Shown one piece after another: positions 1-8,156 of a DNA stretch of 64,000 nucleotides. The stretch is taken from contig JAFRTJ010000039.1 of assembly GCA_017427185.1 (NCBI GenBank), forward strand, positions 62,001-126,000, in the 5' to 3' direction. The notes under the pieces are model-generated. The model saw only the letters and a list, made by a program, of their open reading frames with translations. It was not told where the DNA came from and ran no database searches. The position numbers and the translations under genes were made by a program. How positions within the stretch are numbered: position 1 is the first letter of the stretch; each line of letters opens with the position of its first letter. The stretch comes from Bacteroidaceae bacterium (GTDB taxonomy: Bacteria; Bacteroidota; Bacteroidia; Bacteroidales; Bacteroidaceae).

Positions 1-43
1 AATCGAAGTCTTCCAATGGAGCAACATTTCTAAAATCTGCCAT
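1..43 (-). CDS. rpsA: 30S ribosomal protein S1, N-terminal fragment (probable)
   Basis: A reverse-strand ATG at 43 opens a frame reading MADFRNVAPLEDFD that continues to the window edge. From memory, Bacteroidetes S1 proteins start with a similar 'N-V-x-P-x-E-D-F' pattern, which is the only basis for the name. A good promoter on the same strand (88-119) reads into it. Only 14 codons are visible, so the identity is tentative. It is divergent from pfkA. Confidence 0.45.
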   Translation of the reverse strand, partial: MADFRNVAPLEDFD

Positions 44-87
44 ACAGATAATTAATGGTTAATAAATAATGTTAATAAACTCGGGCG

Positions 88-119
88 CAAAGATATGAAA
101 TTCCTCTGAACACACCAAA
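88..119 (-). promoter_or_regulatory. Bacteroidetes-type promoter for the minus-strand gene at 1-43
   Basis: On the minus strand, TTTG (116-119) is followed after 20 bp by TATCTTTG (88-95). This matches the Bacteroidetes -33/-7 consensus TTTG...TAnnTTTG with typical spacing. The predicted transcript leader is about 40 nt. Confidence 0.6.
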
Positions 120-203
120 TCTTTTACCCTACTTTTTGCCTAAAAAAGCCACCCTGGACCAGTTCCTTATCCGCAAGATGTAAAAATTGGGCACAACAAA
201 CTC

Positions 204-230
204 TTGTTTCAGGAAAAAGTTGTATCTTTG
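204..230 (+). promoter_or_regulatory. Promoter for pfkA
   Basis: TATCTTTG at 223-230 fits the -7 element TAnnTTTG. A TTG at 204-206 is a weak -33 element (spacing 16, shorter than usual). Transcription would begin just before the 22-bp-period repeat array at 242-295, placing that array in the 5' leader of pfkA. Confidence 0.5.
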
Positions 231-241
231 CAGAGCAAAAT

Positions 242-295
242 CAACGTGTTGATCATTAGGTTTCCACGTGTTGAATGATTGGTTTTGACAGGTTG
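242..295. repeat. 22-bp-period palindromic repeat array A (2 clear units and 1 decayed)
   Basis: CAACGTGTTG at 242-251 and CCACGTGTTG at 264-273 start exactly 22 bp apart. A degenerate third unit, TGACAGGTTG, sits in register at 286-295. The array lies between the pfkA promoter and its start codon. Same family as arrays at 7765, 17772, 22308, 39982 and 47875. Confidence 0.75.
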
Positions 296-325
296 AAAGA
301 GTCAAGATAAAAAGGAGGTATAGAT

Positions 326-1303
326 ATGAGAAAGATTAATTGCATAGGAATACTTACCAGTGGAGGTGATGCTCCAGGTATGAATGCGGCGATTCGTGCG
401 GTGACTCGTGCCGCTATAGCTAACGATTTTCGCGTGATGGCCATTTATCGCGGCTACGAAGGTCTGATTAATGATGAGATAAGGGAATTCACCACGGAGA
501 ACGTGAGCAACATTATCCAGCGTGGAGGCACCATCCTGAAGACCGCTCGAAGCAAGGATTTCATGACGCCTGAAGGCCGCCAGAGGGCTTATGAGAACAT
601 GATGAAACGCGGAATAGATGCTCTGGTGGTAATCGGAGGAAATGGTTCCTTGGCGGGAGCTCGCGAGTTCGCTCAGGAGTACGACATCCCCTGCATCGGC
701 CTGCCTGGCACGATCGATAATGATCTGAATGGGACGGACAGCACCATTGGCTACGACACAACTCTCAACACTATCATGGAGTGTGTCGACAAGATTCGCG
801 ATACGGCCACCAGCCACGAGCGTATCTTCTTTGTGGAGGTGATGGGACGCGATGCTGGTTTCCTGGCTCAGAACAGCGCCATCGCGGCAGGAGCAGAAGC
901 AGCCATCATCCCAGAGGATACGATGGGAGCGGATCAGCTGGAGCATTTCATCGGTCGAGGTATCCGCAAGAGCAAATCCAGCAGTATTGTTCTCGTGAGC
1001 GAGAGCCCCAAGTGTGGTGCCATGTATTATGCGGAGCATGTCAAGAAGGAGTATCCTGAGTACGATGTCCGCGTATCTATCCTTGGCCATTTGCAGCGCG
1101 GAGGAAGCCCTAGTGCAGGCGACCGCATCCTGGCAAGCCGATTGGGAGCAGGTGCTATCAACGCCATTCTGGAGGGGCAGCGCAACGTGATGATTGGTAT
1201 CAAGAACGATGAGGTTGTCTATGTGCCTTTCAGCAACGCCATCAAGAGTGACAAGCCTGTGAAGAAGGAGTTGATCGATCTGCTTGCTGTGCTGAGTATA
1301 TAA
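326..1303 (+). CDS. pfkA: 6-phosphofructokinase (PfkA)
   Basis: Phosphorylates fructose-6-phosphate to fructose-1,6-bisphosphate, the committing step of glycolysis; cytoplasmic. The 325-residue length is normal for a bacterial-type PFK. Visible signatures are [12 protein letters not shown] near the N-terminus, the catalytic PGTIDNDL loop (about residue 126), MGRDAGF (about 172) and [14 protein letters not shown] near 250. The start is supported by a strong purine-rich AAAAAGGAGG about 7 nt upstream, unusual for a group that often lacks a Shine-Dalgarno. One oddity: the nucleotide-binding motif usually written GGDGS reads GGNGS here (codon AAT near 639-641), replacing the Asp that in E. coli PfkA helps bind Mg-ATP. 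This may be a lineage variant or may alter phosphoryl-donor handling. It stands alone, transcribed away from the probable rpsA. Confidence 0.95.
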   Translation: MRKINCIGILTSGGDAPGMNAAIRAVTRAAIANDFRVMAIYRGYEGLINDEIREFTTENVSNIIQRGGTILKTARSKDFMTPEGRQRAYENMMKRGIDALVVIGGNGSLAGAREFAQEYDIPCIGLPGTIDNDLNGTDSTIGYDTTLNTIMECVDKIRDTATSHERIFFVEVMGRDAGFLAQNSAIAAGAEAAIIPEDTMGADQLEHFIGRGIRKSKSSSIVLVSESPKCGAMYYAEHVKKEYPEYDVRVSILGHLQRGGSPSAGDRILASRLGAGAINAILEGQRNVMIGIKNDEVVYVPFSNAIKSDKPVKKELIDLLAVLSI

Positions 1304-1401
1304 TGCTTTTCCTCGAATGTGATGAGTATGCGATTTGAAGGAAAAGAAAGGAAAATGATGAAATTTTTACACGAAAAAAGATAACGTATAAAAAAAAGCT
1401 G

Positions 1402-1409
1402 TAACTTTG
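1402..1409 (+). promoter_or_regulatory. Promoter -7 element of the cobalamin operon
   Basis: TAACTTTG matches TAnnTTTG and sits immediately upstream of the riboswitch fold. No clear TTTG -33 element is present; a T-rich stretch lies at about the right distance. Confidence 0.5.
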
Positions 1410-1411
1410 CA

Positions 1412-1590
1412 TGCGATTTGGTAATGGAGTCGTCCTAAAGGATGATGTCCATGCAAGGGAATCAGGTGAAAGACCTGAGCTGTTCCTGCAGCTGTAATCC
1501 ATTTATGGGAGTCGGCAAAGAAGTCACTACGCAAGTGGGAAGGCGCCGATTCTAATGGAAAGCCAGAAGACCTGCCATTTCTGTTGAGAA
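1412..1590 (+). ncRNA. Cobalamin (B12, AdoCbl-type) riboswitch
   Basis: This leader carries the conserved cobalamin riboswitch elements in order: AGGGAA then AGGTGAAAGACCT (about 1455-1475), CTGTTCCTGCAGCTGTAA (about 1480-1497), and the distal B12-box element AGCCAGAAGACCTGCC (1561-1576). It ends about 40 nt before the start codon of the first TonB receptor. Between them GGAG (1598-1601) can pair with CTCC (1605-1608) and no U-run terminator is seen, so control by hiding the ribosome site is more likely than attenuation (inference). It should lower expression of the downstream uptake and corrin-synthesis genes when B12 is plentiful. Confidence 0.93.
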
Positions 1591-1629
1591 TATAAAGGAG
1601 TTGCTCCCAGGATTTGGAGTCATCTGCTT

Positions 1630-3774
1630 ATGAATGCAAGAAAAATAGTCCTGCTTGTCTTCTTGGCAAGTGCTTTTGTCGTACGTGGTTTTGCCCAGAA
1701 CTCCGTAGATACTTTGCGTGAGGTCGTAATCACAGGGACAGGAACTGAACATTTGCTTAAAAACGCACCTGTTCAGACGGAGGTGATATCCCGTCGTGTG
1801 CTCGACAGCTTTGGCGCTAAGTCGATGGAGGAAATCCTGGGTAGCTTAACGGCTTCCTTTGCTTTCAACGAAGGAGATATGGGAAGCCAGATGCAGCTCA
1901 ACGGATTGGGAAACTCCTACATCCTGATACTTGTTGATGGCAAGCGCATTCATGGTGACGTGGGAGGCGAGAATGATTTGAGCCTCATAGATCCTCATAA
2001 TATTGATCACATAGAGATTGTGAAAGGTGCCCAGTCGGCTCTCTACGGGAGCGACGCTATTGCTGGCGTGATAAACATTATTACAAAGAAACATCATGAC
2101 GAGGGCCTGTATTTAGAGAATGTCACCCGATACGGTTCCTACAATGACCTGCGCCAGCACAATGGGATAGGAGTGACTAGTGGCAAATGGTCCTCGATGA
2201 CAAATTTCCAGCTCCAGCATTCCGATGGATGGCAGAATACGGCCGAGGAATATACCGAAGCGATGGTGGTCAACGATTCTCGCAACAAAACAGTAAACAA
2301 GTTCACGAACTGGCAGATAGCCGAACGCTTAACCTATCAGCCTGTCCGAAATGTGGACTTGTATGCCGACGGAATGTATTATACCAAGGGCATCTATCGC
2401 CCTCAGAATGGACGTTATCCATCGTGTGACGTCTATACCTACGATTTGATGTATCGTAATGCAAGCGCTTCCGTGGGAGGCAAATGGAAAGTGAACACAT
2501 CGGGTGTGGTGACGTTTGATGTCGATTGGAACAAACATGCATATTATTATATGTATACGGCCACTACGCTGACCGACGGATACGATCCAAACGGAAACTT
2601 TACCAACTATTTCCCATACTTTTCAGGGCAGAAAAACCTTCAGAGCGATCAGCAGCGGGTGATGGCTAACCTGAAGGGAGTCTTTCAGTTGCCATATAAG
2701 AACCAATTAAGTGCAGGTTTGGAGTATCGCTATGATTACCTGGATGCTCCCATGCGAACGGCTACTGGAACAGCTGACGATTGGACTTGTGCCCTCTATG
2801 CCCAGGACGAATTTGATTGGGTGAAATGGTTTAATCTCACAACAGGCTTGCGCATAATCGAGAATGGTGGCTTCGGATTCCATGTCACGCCCAAAGTGAG
2901 TACGATGTTCTCTTTGGGTGATTTCCGGCTACGTATAGGATGGAGTCAGGGATTCAAATCGCCAGACACCAAGCAGTTGCACTACCGATATCTGCATACG
3001 ATGGGTTCGAGCACCTTCTTCAATATGGGCAATACTAGTCTTGATGCTCAGACCAACAATTATTGGAGTGCGGGATTAGAGTACAGAGGTGAGCGGCTGA
3101 CCATTTCTGCGACAGGATATCTGAATGTACTTGACAACATGATTACTTTGGTCAATGTGCCGGTAAGTGAGATTCCCAAGGATGTTACCACCTCATATCT
3201 GGGAGACGGAAGCGGTGAAGTGGTGGCTCGACAATACCGCAACATGGAGGATGCGAAAACCTATGGAGTGGATGTGAATGTAGGCTACAAAATCAATCGT
3301 GAATTCTCATTGGGTGGAAACTACAATTATCTTGATACTGAAGCTCATGTCTACAATAGCGACCATAATCGTTTAGACAAGGTGACGATAGATGGTATGG
3401 CTCACCATAAGTGGAATGCTTATGTGGTTTGGTCTCATCGTTTTGTACCTGTATATAAATTGGGATTGAACTTGAGCACTCGAGGTTCTAGTGAACGCTT
3501 CTATCAGAATAATGGGAACGGAAAACCTTTCCAGATATGGCGAATCAATACAACCCACGATTTCGGTCGTGAAGAAAAGAACACCTCATATCGTGTAGAG
3601 ATGGGAATGGACAATATCTTGGGCTATGTGGATCGCACGATACATCCCTATCATTTGGGAACTACCAATGCTGGACGTACGGTATATGCCACTTTCAGCA
3701 TAAAGTTCAGGCAAGGCAAACGCTTTATTAACTTAATATCAACAAAAAAACAAACAGATTATGATGAAGATTAA
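1630..3774 (+). CDS. TonB-dependent outer-membrane receptor under B12 riboswitch (BtuB/IhtA-like)
   Basis: A 714-residue gated outer-membrane beta-barrel that probably imports corrinoids, or possibly haem. The signal peptide runs to about residue 23 (ends GFAQ). A TonB-box-like stretch LREVVITGTG follows, then the plug domain (about 45-165, with ALYGSDAIAGVINIIT at its end), then the barrel. There is no N-terminal carboxypeptidase-like domain, so it is BtuB-type rather than SusC-type. It is the first gene after the cobalamin riboswitch, which favours a B12-related substrate. The order receptor, CbiK-like lipoprotein, binding lipoprotein also resembles the iht haem locus of Porphyromonas gingivalis, so substrate is not settled. 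It overlaps the next gene by 14 nt. Confidence 0.9.
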   Translation: MNARKIVLLVFLASAFVVRGFAQNSVDTLREVVITGTGTEHLLKNAPVQTEVISRRVLDSFGAKSMEEILGSLTASFAFNEGDMGSQMQLNGLGNSYILILVDGKRIHGDVGGENDLSLIDPHNIDHIEIVKGAQSALYGSDAIAGVINIITKKHHDEGLYLENVTRYGSYNDLRQHNGIGVTSGKWSSMTNFQLQHSDGWQNTAEEYTEAMVVNDSRNKTVNKFTNWQIAERLTYQPVRNVDLYADGMYYTKGIYRPQNGRYPSCDVYTYDLMYRNASASVGGKWKVNTSGVVTFDVDWNKHAYYYMYTATTLTDGYDPNGNFTNYFPYFSGQKNLQSDQQRVMANLKGVFQLPYKNQLSAGLEYRYDYLDAPMRTATGTADDWTCALYAQDEFDWVKWFNLTTGLRIIENGGFGFHVTPKVSTMFSLGDFRLRIGWSQGFKSPDTKQLHYRYLHTMGSSTFFNMGNTSLDAQTNNYWSAGLEYRGERLTISATGYLNVLDNMITLVNVPVSEIPKDVTTSYLGDGSGEVVARQYRNMEDAKTYGVDVNVGYKINREFSLGGNYNYLDTEAHVYNSDHNRLDKVTIDGMAHHKWNAYVVWSHRFVPVYKLGLNLSTRGSSERFYQNNGNGKPFQIWRINTTHDFGREEKNTSYRVEMGMDNILGYVDRTIHPYHLGTTNAGRTVYATFSIKFRQGKRFINLISTKKQTDYDED

Positions 3775-4819
3775 ATCAATCTTGATTGCAACGATGGCTA
3801 TAGTAGCCTCTGCAATGACATTCACATCATGCTCCGATGATGATGATGTAGAGAACAATTACACAGCTTACCAAAGCGCGGTAGACACTCAGGTACAAGC
3901 TCAGAAGAAGAACAGCAAGGCTATTCTGCTGGTCGCTTTTGGAAGCACTTGGCAACAAGCTTATGATGCTTTCGATACAACCCTGGCTGAATATAAGGCT
4001 ACCTTCAATGGCTATGATGTTTATCTTTCTTTCAGCTCTGCTATCTGTATCAATCGTGCCGCAGCTGCTGAGAATACTGCCGCTCGCAATTTCTATGCAC
4101 CAAATTTCTGGTTGCATGCATTAGGAAATGCGAAGTACGACGAGATTATCGTGCAGAGTATGCAAGTGATTCCTGGCGAAGAGTATAGCCGAGTAATCAA
4201 CTACATCAAGGATTTTGCCAACAATAGTCTGGGTGATCTCGATGACAAGTATCTTTCTAAGGTTACGTTGAAGTTGGGTACTCCTCTGTTGAACAACGTA
4301 GAAGATGTTGCCAACACAGCTCGCGTGATCAATTCCCTCTACCAAGCTCAGGCAGCTAAGGGCGTAGTGGCTTTCATGGGGCATGGTAATCCAGATTCTT
4401 ACGATACTTATAAGGCTAATATTCGTTATACCCAACTCGAAGAGGCACTCCAGACTTACAGCCCCAACTATTTTGTAGGTACGGTAGATATGCCTGGCAA
4501 CTACAAGCAGGATGTGCTGGAACGCATGAAGGAAGCTGGTATCAATTCTGGTACAGTAAACACTTATCCTTTGATGTCAATTGCTGGTGATCATGCTCAT
4601 AATGATATGGCTGGTGAAGGTGAGGAATATTGGGATGCTAGTGAAGAGGATAGCGAGGACAATAGTTGGTATGAGTTCTTTACCCATAAAGGTTATTCGG
4701 TAAAATCAAATCTGAAGGGCCTGTTGGAGGTTTCTCAGATTCGTCAGCTTTGGATCAACCATACCAAGAATCCTGTTGAGTTGGAGGATTATTACCATTC
4801 AATGTATCCTGAAGAATAA
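3761..4819 (+). CDS. cbiK: CbiK-like sirohydrochlorin/tetrapyrrole chelatase, exported lipoprotein
   Basis: A 352-residue class II chelatase relative. Two half-domains are visible: ILLVAFGSTWQQAYDAF opens the first, and GVVAFMGHGNPDSY with the AGDHAHNDM motif marks the second. H208 and H278/H280 match the metal/porphyrin histidines of Salmonella CbiK. It begins with a lipoprotein signal ending TFTSC (Cys24) followed by an acidic run, so it should be membrane-anchored outside the cytoplasm, where ordinary cobalt insertion into the corrin precursor would not occur. P. gingivalis IhtB, a haem-binding CbiK-like surface lipoprotein, and periplasmic CbiK of Desulfovibrio are precedents. Possible roles are binding or metal exchange on imported tetrapyrroles (inference). 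The acidic insert EEYWDASEEDSED near 290-300 is unexplained. Confidence 0.88.
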   Translation: MMKIKSILIATMAIVASAMTFTSCSDDDDVENNYTAYQSAVDTQVQAQKKNSKAILLVAFGSTWQQAYDAFDTTLAEYKATFNGYDVYLSFSSAICINRAAAAENTAARNFYAPNFWLHALGNAKYDEIIVQSMQVIPGEEYSRVINYIKDFANNSLGDLDDKYLSKVTLKLGTPLLNNVEDVANTARVINSLYQAQAAKGVVAFMGHGNPDSYDTYKANIRYTQLEEALQTYSPNYFVGTVDMPGNYKQDVLERMKEAGINSGTVNTYPLMSIAGDHAHNDMAGEGEEYWDASEEDSEDNSWYEFFTHKGYSVKSNLKGLLEVSQIRQLWINHTKNPVELEDYYHSMYPEE

Positions 4820-4876
4820 TAAAAAAGAAACTCCGTGAGGAGCATTACTATCTGCTTATAAATAAAAATGTTTGTG

Positions 4877-4925
4877 AGGAATAGGACCGCTGGGGAGGTT
4901 GTCCCTCTCTAGCTCTCCTATTTCT
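4877..4925 (+). repeat. Imperfect inverted repeat before the binding-protein gene
   Basis: AGGAATAGGA (4877-4886) pairs with TCCTATTTCT (4916-4925) with one G-U, and a GAGG/CCTC stem can form inside it. It fills the 120-nt gap, the only long one inside the cobalamin operon, and ends 14 nt before the ATG at 4940. It could be an RNA processing, attenuation or translation-control hairpin. No function is shown. Confidence 0.45.
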
Positions 4926-4939
4926 CCATTTATGTGATT

Positions 4940-6091
4940 ATGAGGAAGAAATTACTGCTTTTCTGTCTGGTCGTGACAGGTTTGATGTCGTGTGGGAAAA
5001 GGGTACAAAGGGAACATGTCGTTTCTGCGGACCAGTTGTTTCAGGAGCATGATTCTGTTCTGGCTCATGCTGACGAATTTCCTGATACGGTCTCTTTTTT
5101 TTATGCGCGCGGACTCTCTGTGCGCTATGCGCATGATGGCATCCATGTGACTATCAAGAATCCTGATCCTTCTGCTCATGACAGTCGAGCCGAGGAAATC
5201 GTTATCACGAAACCTTCCCATCGGTTTATCTGTACTACAGCTCTCCAATTAGGCAATTTCGAAGTGTTGGGATTAGAGGATCGCATCGTGGGAATGAATT
5301 CGTTGCGCAACCTCTTTTCGCCTCGCATGAAAGAACAAATGCAAGAAGGTCGAACTGTGCAGATAGGCAAAGAAGGTAATTTTGACCTTGAGACAGTAAT
5401 TGCAACACAGCCAGATTACATCTTTGTCAGCGCTTCCAAGCATGGTGGATTCGAGGCTCTCAAGGAGTGTGGAATTCCTTTGATTTCACATCATGGATAC
5501 AAAGAAACTGATCCTTTAGGGCAAGCAGAGTGGATTAAACTGATAGGCCTACTGACGGGTGAGACTCGTCGGGCCAATGCCGTATTTGCCGATGTCGAGC
5601 GCAAGTATCTGACGTTAAAAAAAGAAGTCATGGAGATGGATTCCACGAAGCTTCGTCCTTCCATCCTCAGCGGTCGTCAGATTCGTGATGGCTGGTACAT
5701 AGTGGGTGGAAACAGTTATTTGGCTCAGATTTTCCGCGATGCGGGAGCTCGATACATTATGAGTGATAATGATGACTCTGGTGGCACTACACTTGACTTC
5801 GAAACCGTTTATGCTCGAGGTATTCATGCAGATTTCTGGCAGATTGATGGCTCCTTTGATGGCGATTACACTTTAGAGCAATTGGCTCAGGAGGATGAAC
5901 GCTATGCTACATTGGATGCTTATCGTGAGGGACATGTGCTCTTTTGTAATTTTTCCCAAACGCCCTATCGGGAGTTGGCTGGGGTGCAGCCGCATTTGTT
6001 GCTGGCTGATTTCGTGAAAGCTATACATCCCGACTTGCTGCCTAATTATACTCCTCAATACTATCGTTTGCTTGCCTATGAAAAACAATAG
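4940..6091 (+). CDS. ABC-transporter substrate-binding lipoprotein (BtuF/FepB/IhtC type)
   Basis: A 383-residue periplasmic binding protein of the iron-siderophore/B12 fold. The signal peptide has a lipobox LMSC (Cys about residue 18). The core carries the family pattern: 'ALQLGNFEVLGLEDRIVGMNSL' split around a first lobe start, PDYIFVSASKHGG (binding-cleft strand), the long linking helix with QAEWIKLIGLL, and the second lobe SYLAQIFRDAGARYI. ATG at 4940 is chosen over an upstream GTG at 4934 because it begins MRKKLLLF, a normal signal peptide. It probably passes the ligand of the flanking TonB receptors to the permease at 14201. It overlaps the next receptor gene by 14 nt. Corrinoid is favoured by context; haem is possible. 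Confidence 0.88.
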   Translation: MRKKLLLFCLVVTGLMSCGKRVQREHVVSADQLFQEHDSVLAHADEFPDTVSFFYARGLSVRYAHDGIHVTIKNPDPSAHDSRAEEIVITKPSHRFICTTALQLGNFEVLGLEDRIVGMNSLRNLFSPRMKEQMQEGRTVQIGKEGNFDLETVIATQPDYIFVSASKHGGFEALKECGIPLISHHGYKETDPLGQAEWIKLIGLLTGETRRANAVFADVERKYLTLKKEVMEMDSTKLRPSILSGRQIRDGWYIVGGNSYLAQIFRDAGARYIMSDNDDSGGTTLDFETVYARGIHADFWQIDGSFDGDYTLEQLAQEDERYATLDAYREGHVLFCNFSQTPYRELAGVQPHLLLADFVKAIHPDLLPNYTPQYYRLLAYEKQ

Positions 6092-8156
6092 ATTTTTGTT
6101 AAGCCTGTTTTGGGCAATAAACCTTAGTCCTGTCGTAGCACAAACGACAGCAGATTCTATACAGACGACCAATCTGAATCCTGTGGTGATTACCGGTACA
6201 GGAACGTATCACAAGGCGAATAACTCTCCTGTTGCTGTGAAGGTTATTTCTGCCAAAGAACTGCGTGATGCAGGTGTAACAAACTTGCAGGACGCGTTGA
6301 CTCGTCTGACAACCAATATCACAACTCATACGAATGGTATGGGGACCTTTGTCAACTTCAATGGGGTAAGTGATGACTATATCCTGATTCTGGAGAATGG
6401 AAAGCGTGTGAGTGGGGATGATCGATGGAACCGCCTGAGTCTCAACAACATCAAACGTATCGAAATCTTCAGCGGAGCAGCAAGTGCATTATATGGAAGC
6501 GATGCTATTGCTGGCGTAATCAATATTATTACGGACGATAGCAAAGACAGCGTGAATGCTGGCACGAGCACCAAGATCATGAATCATGGGCGATTGGATC
6601 ACGACATTAATGTCGATGTGAATCTTGGCCGGTTCTCCTGCCAAACGTCCTACAACTACCGTCAAGCGGATAATTGGCAAGTCAATCATTACCAGGCTTT
6701 CGACGAGGATGGTGAACAAGTGCTGAAATTGACAGGTCGTCCTATGTCAACTGGATTCCACAGCCATAATGTGAGCGAGAAAATGGAGTGGAAGTTTGAC
6801 GACAAATGGTCAGCTTATATTCGTGGGAACTACTATGACAACCTGACACAACGTCCTCAGAAAGCCACTTATTTCACTCAGACAAAGGATAAGAAGACAG
6901 GTGAATACAAGTACAGCGAGCGTCAGGCATACACGTATGACCTTCATCACAAGTCATACGTCTATGGCGGCGGAGCGCGTTGGCAGCCCAATAGTCGCAT
7001 ACATGTCTATCTCGATGCGTATAGCGACAACTTCTCGTCGCACTATGATTATTGGCAGACAGCTGAAAAGGAGGCTTACGATGAGACACGCAAGCGAACT
7101 CATTATACCAACGAGACCTTGCGTGGAATCTTTCGTTTGGCAGATTGGAACAAACTGTTGGCAGGAACCGAAATGGTGCAGGAATCCCTGATAAGCCAAA
7201 GTGACAACATCGATGGCGAGCGGACCAATACGTGTAATTTTTTTGTTCAGGACGAAGTGAAGGTCCTGAAAGATCTGGAAGCAGTCGTTGGGCTTCGATA
7301 TACCTATAATGACAATTTCGGTTCCAATCTGACACCCAACGCAGCTCTCTTCTATCACATCCTCGACTTTCGCTTTAGAGCCAGTTACGCAGGAGGATAC
7401 CGCACTCCCACGCTCTCGCAACTCTATGGAACGGACCAAGCTAAAACTGCTGCAAGATATACAATCAACAATACGGAGTTAACGCCTGAAAAGAACGATT
7501 TCTGGAATTTCAACGCTGAATACAGCAATCATTGGATGAGTTTGAGTGTGAGTGGATTTATCAATAAGATTCGCGACATGATCAACTATCGAACGCTTTC
7601 CCAACAAGAGATAGAGGCTTCGGCCGCTCTAACTCGGATTTACGAGGAAGGATGGACTACAATTCGCCAGCGTGACAATATTGATCAGGCGACACTTCGT
7701 GGCGTGAGTACCAACGTGAAGTTTCTGCTGCCCTACGGATTTACCATTGGTGGAGGTTATACTTTAACACGTTCTTATGCACGATCCAACACGTTGAATC
7801 AGTCAACTCAACACGTTGTCTTTTCAGAGTCTCCTGTAGACAAGTCTGTTCGCGACGTGGGAAGCGTGAATGCTTCTTGGGATCGTGGCTGGGGAAATTA
7901 TCATCTCAATGTCTGTCTGAACGGGCACATGCAAGGTCGACGATACAGCAGTACTTACGGGTTTGCTGATGGTTATAGCCAGTGGGACCTCTCTACTCGC
8001 CATACTTTTTACTTGAAGCAGATTGACCTGGAGCCAGGTCTTGGTGTGGAGAATATCTTCAACAAGCGTGACACTTCGTATTGGAACTCCAATTTTTCCA
8101 CCATCAATCCAGGGCGATCGCTCTATGTAAGTTTGACTCTGAAATTTCATGATTGA
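6078..8156 (+). CDS. Second TonB-dependent outer-membrane receptor of the B12 operon
   Basis: 692 residues. The signal peptide ends VVAQ, a TonB-box-like PVVITGTG follows, the plug ends with ALYGSDAIAGVINIIT (shared with the receptor at 1630), and the barrel runs to an aromatic C-terminus (LTLKFHD). ATG at 6078 gives a clean signal peptide; the TTG six bases upstream is unlikely. The two receptors are clear paralogues with divergent barrels, suggesting different corrinoid or tetrapyrrole substrates. An extracellular stretch near residues 563-580 is encoded by a 22-bp-period repeat array (7765-7818), so the repeat has been kept in frame within a working gene. It overlaps the next gene by 8 nt. 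Confidence 0.9.
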   Translation: MKNNRFLLSLFWAINLSPVVAQTTADSIQTTNLNPVVITGTGTYHKANNSPVAVKVISAKELRDAGVTNLQDALTRLTTNITTHTNGMGTFVNFNGVSDDYILILENGKRVSGDDRWNRLSLNNIKRIEIFSGAASALYGSDAIAGVINIITDDSKDSVNAGTSTKIMNHGRLDHDINVDVNLGRFSCQTSYNYRQADNWQVNHYQAFDEDGEQVLKLTGRPMSTGFHSHNVSEKMEWKFDDKWSAYIRGNYYDNLTQRPQKATYFTQTKDKKTGEYKYSERQAYTYDLHHKSYVYGGGARWQPNSRIHVYLDAYSDNFSSHYDYWQTAEKEAYDETRKRTHYTNETLRGIFRLADWNKLLAGTEMVQESLISQSDNIDGERTNTCNFFVQDEVKVLKDLEAVVGLRYTYNDNFGSNLTPNAALFYHILDFRFRASYAGGYRTPTLSQLYGTDQAKTAARYTINNTELTPEKNDFWNFNAEYSNHWMSLSVSGFINKIRDMINYRTLSQQEIEASAALTRIYEEGWTTIRQRDNIDQATLRGVSTNVKFLLPYGFTIGGGYTLTRSYARSNTLNQSTQHVVFSESPVDKSVRDVGSVNASWDRGWGNYHLNVCLNGHMQGRRYSSTYGFADGYSQWDLSTRHTFYLKQIDLEPGLGVENIFNKRDTSYWNSNFSTINPGRSLYVSLTLKFHD
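7765..7818. repeat. 22-bp-period palindromic repeat array B (3 units, inside a coding sequence)
   Basis: TAACACGTTC (7765-7774), CAACACGTTG (7787-7796) and CAACACGTTG (7809-7818) start at exact 22-bp steps. The orientation is the reverse of arrays A, C and D. Because 22 is not a multiple of 3, each unit is read in a different frame, giving residues around SNTLNQSTQHVV of the receptor barrel. Confidence 0.7.

Noticed and set aside
1306..1346. Terminator after pfkA (CTTTTCCT/AGGAAAAG)
   Set aside because: The stem is AT-rich with a 25-nt loop and no following T run.
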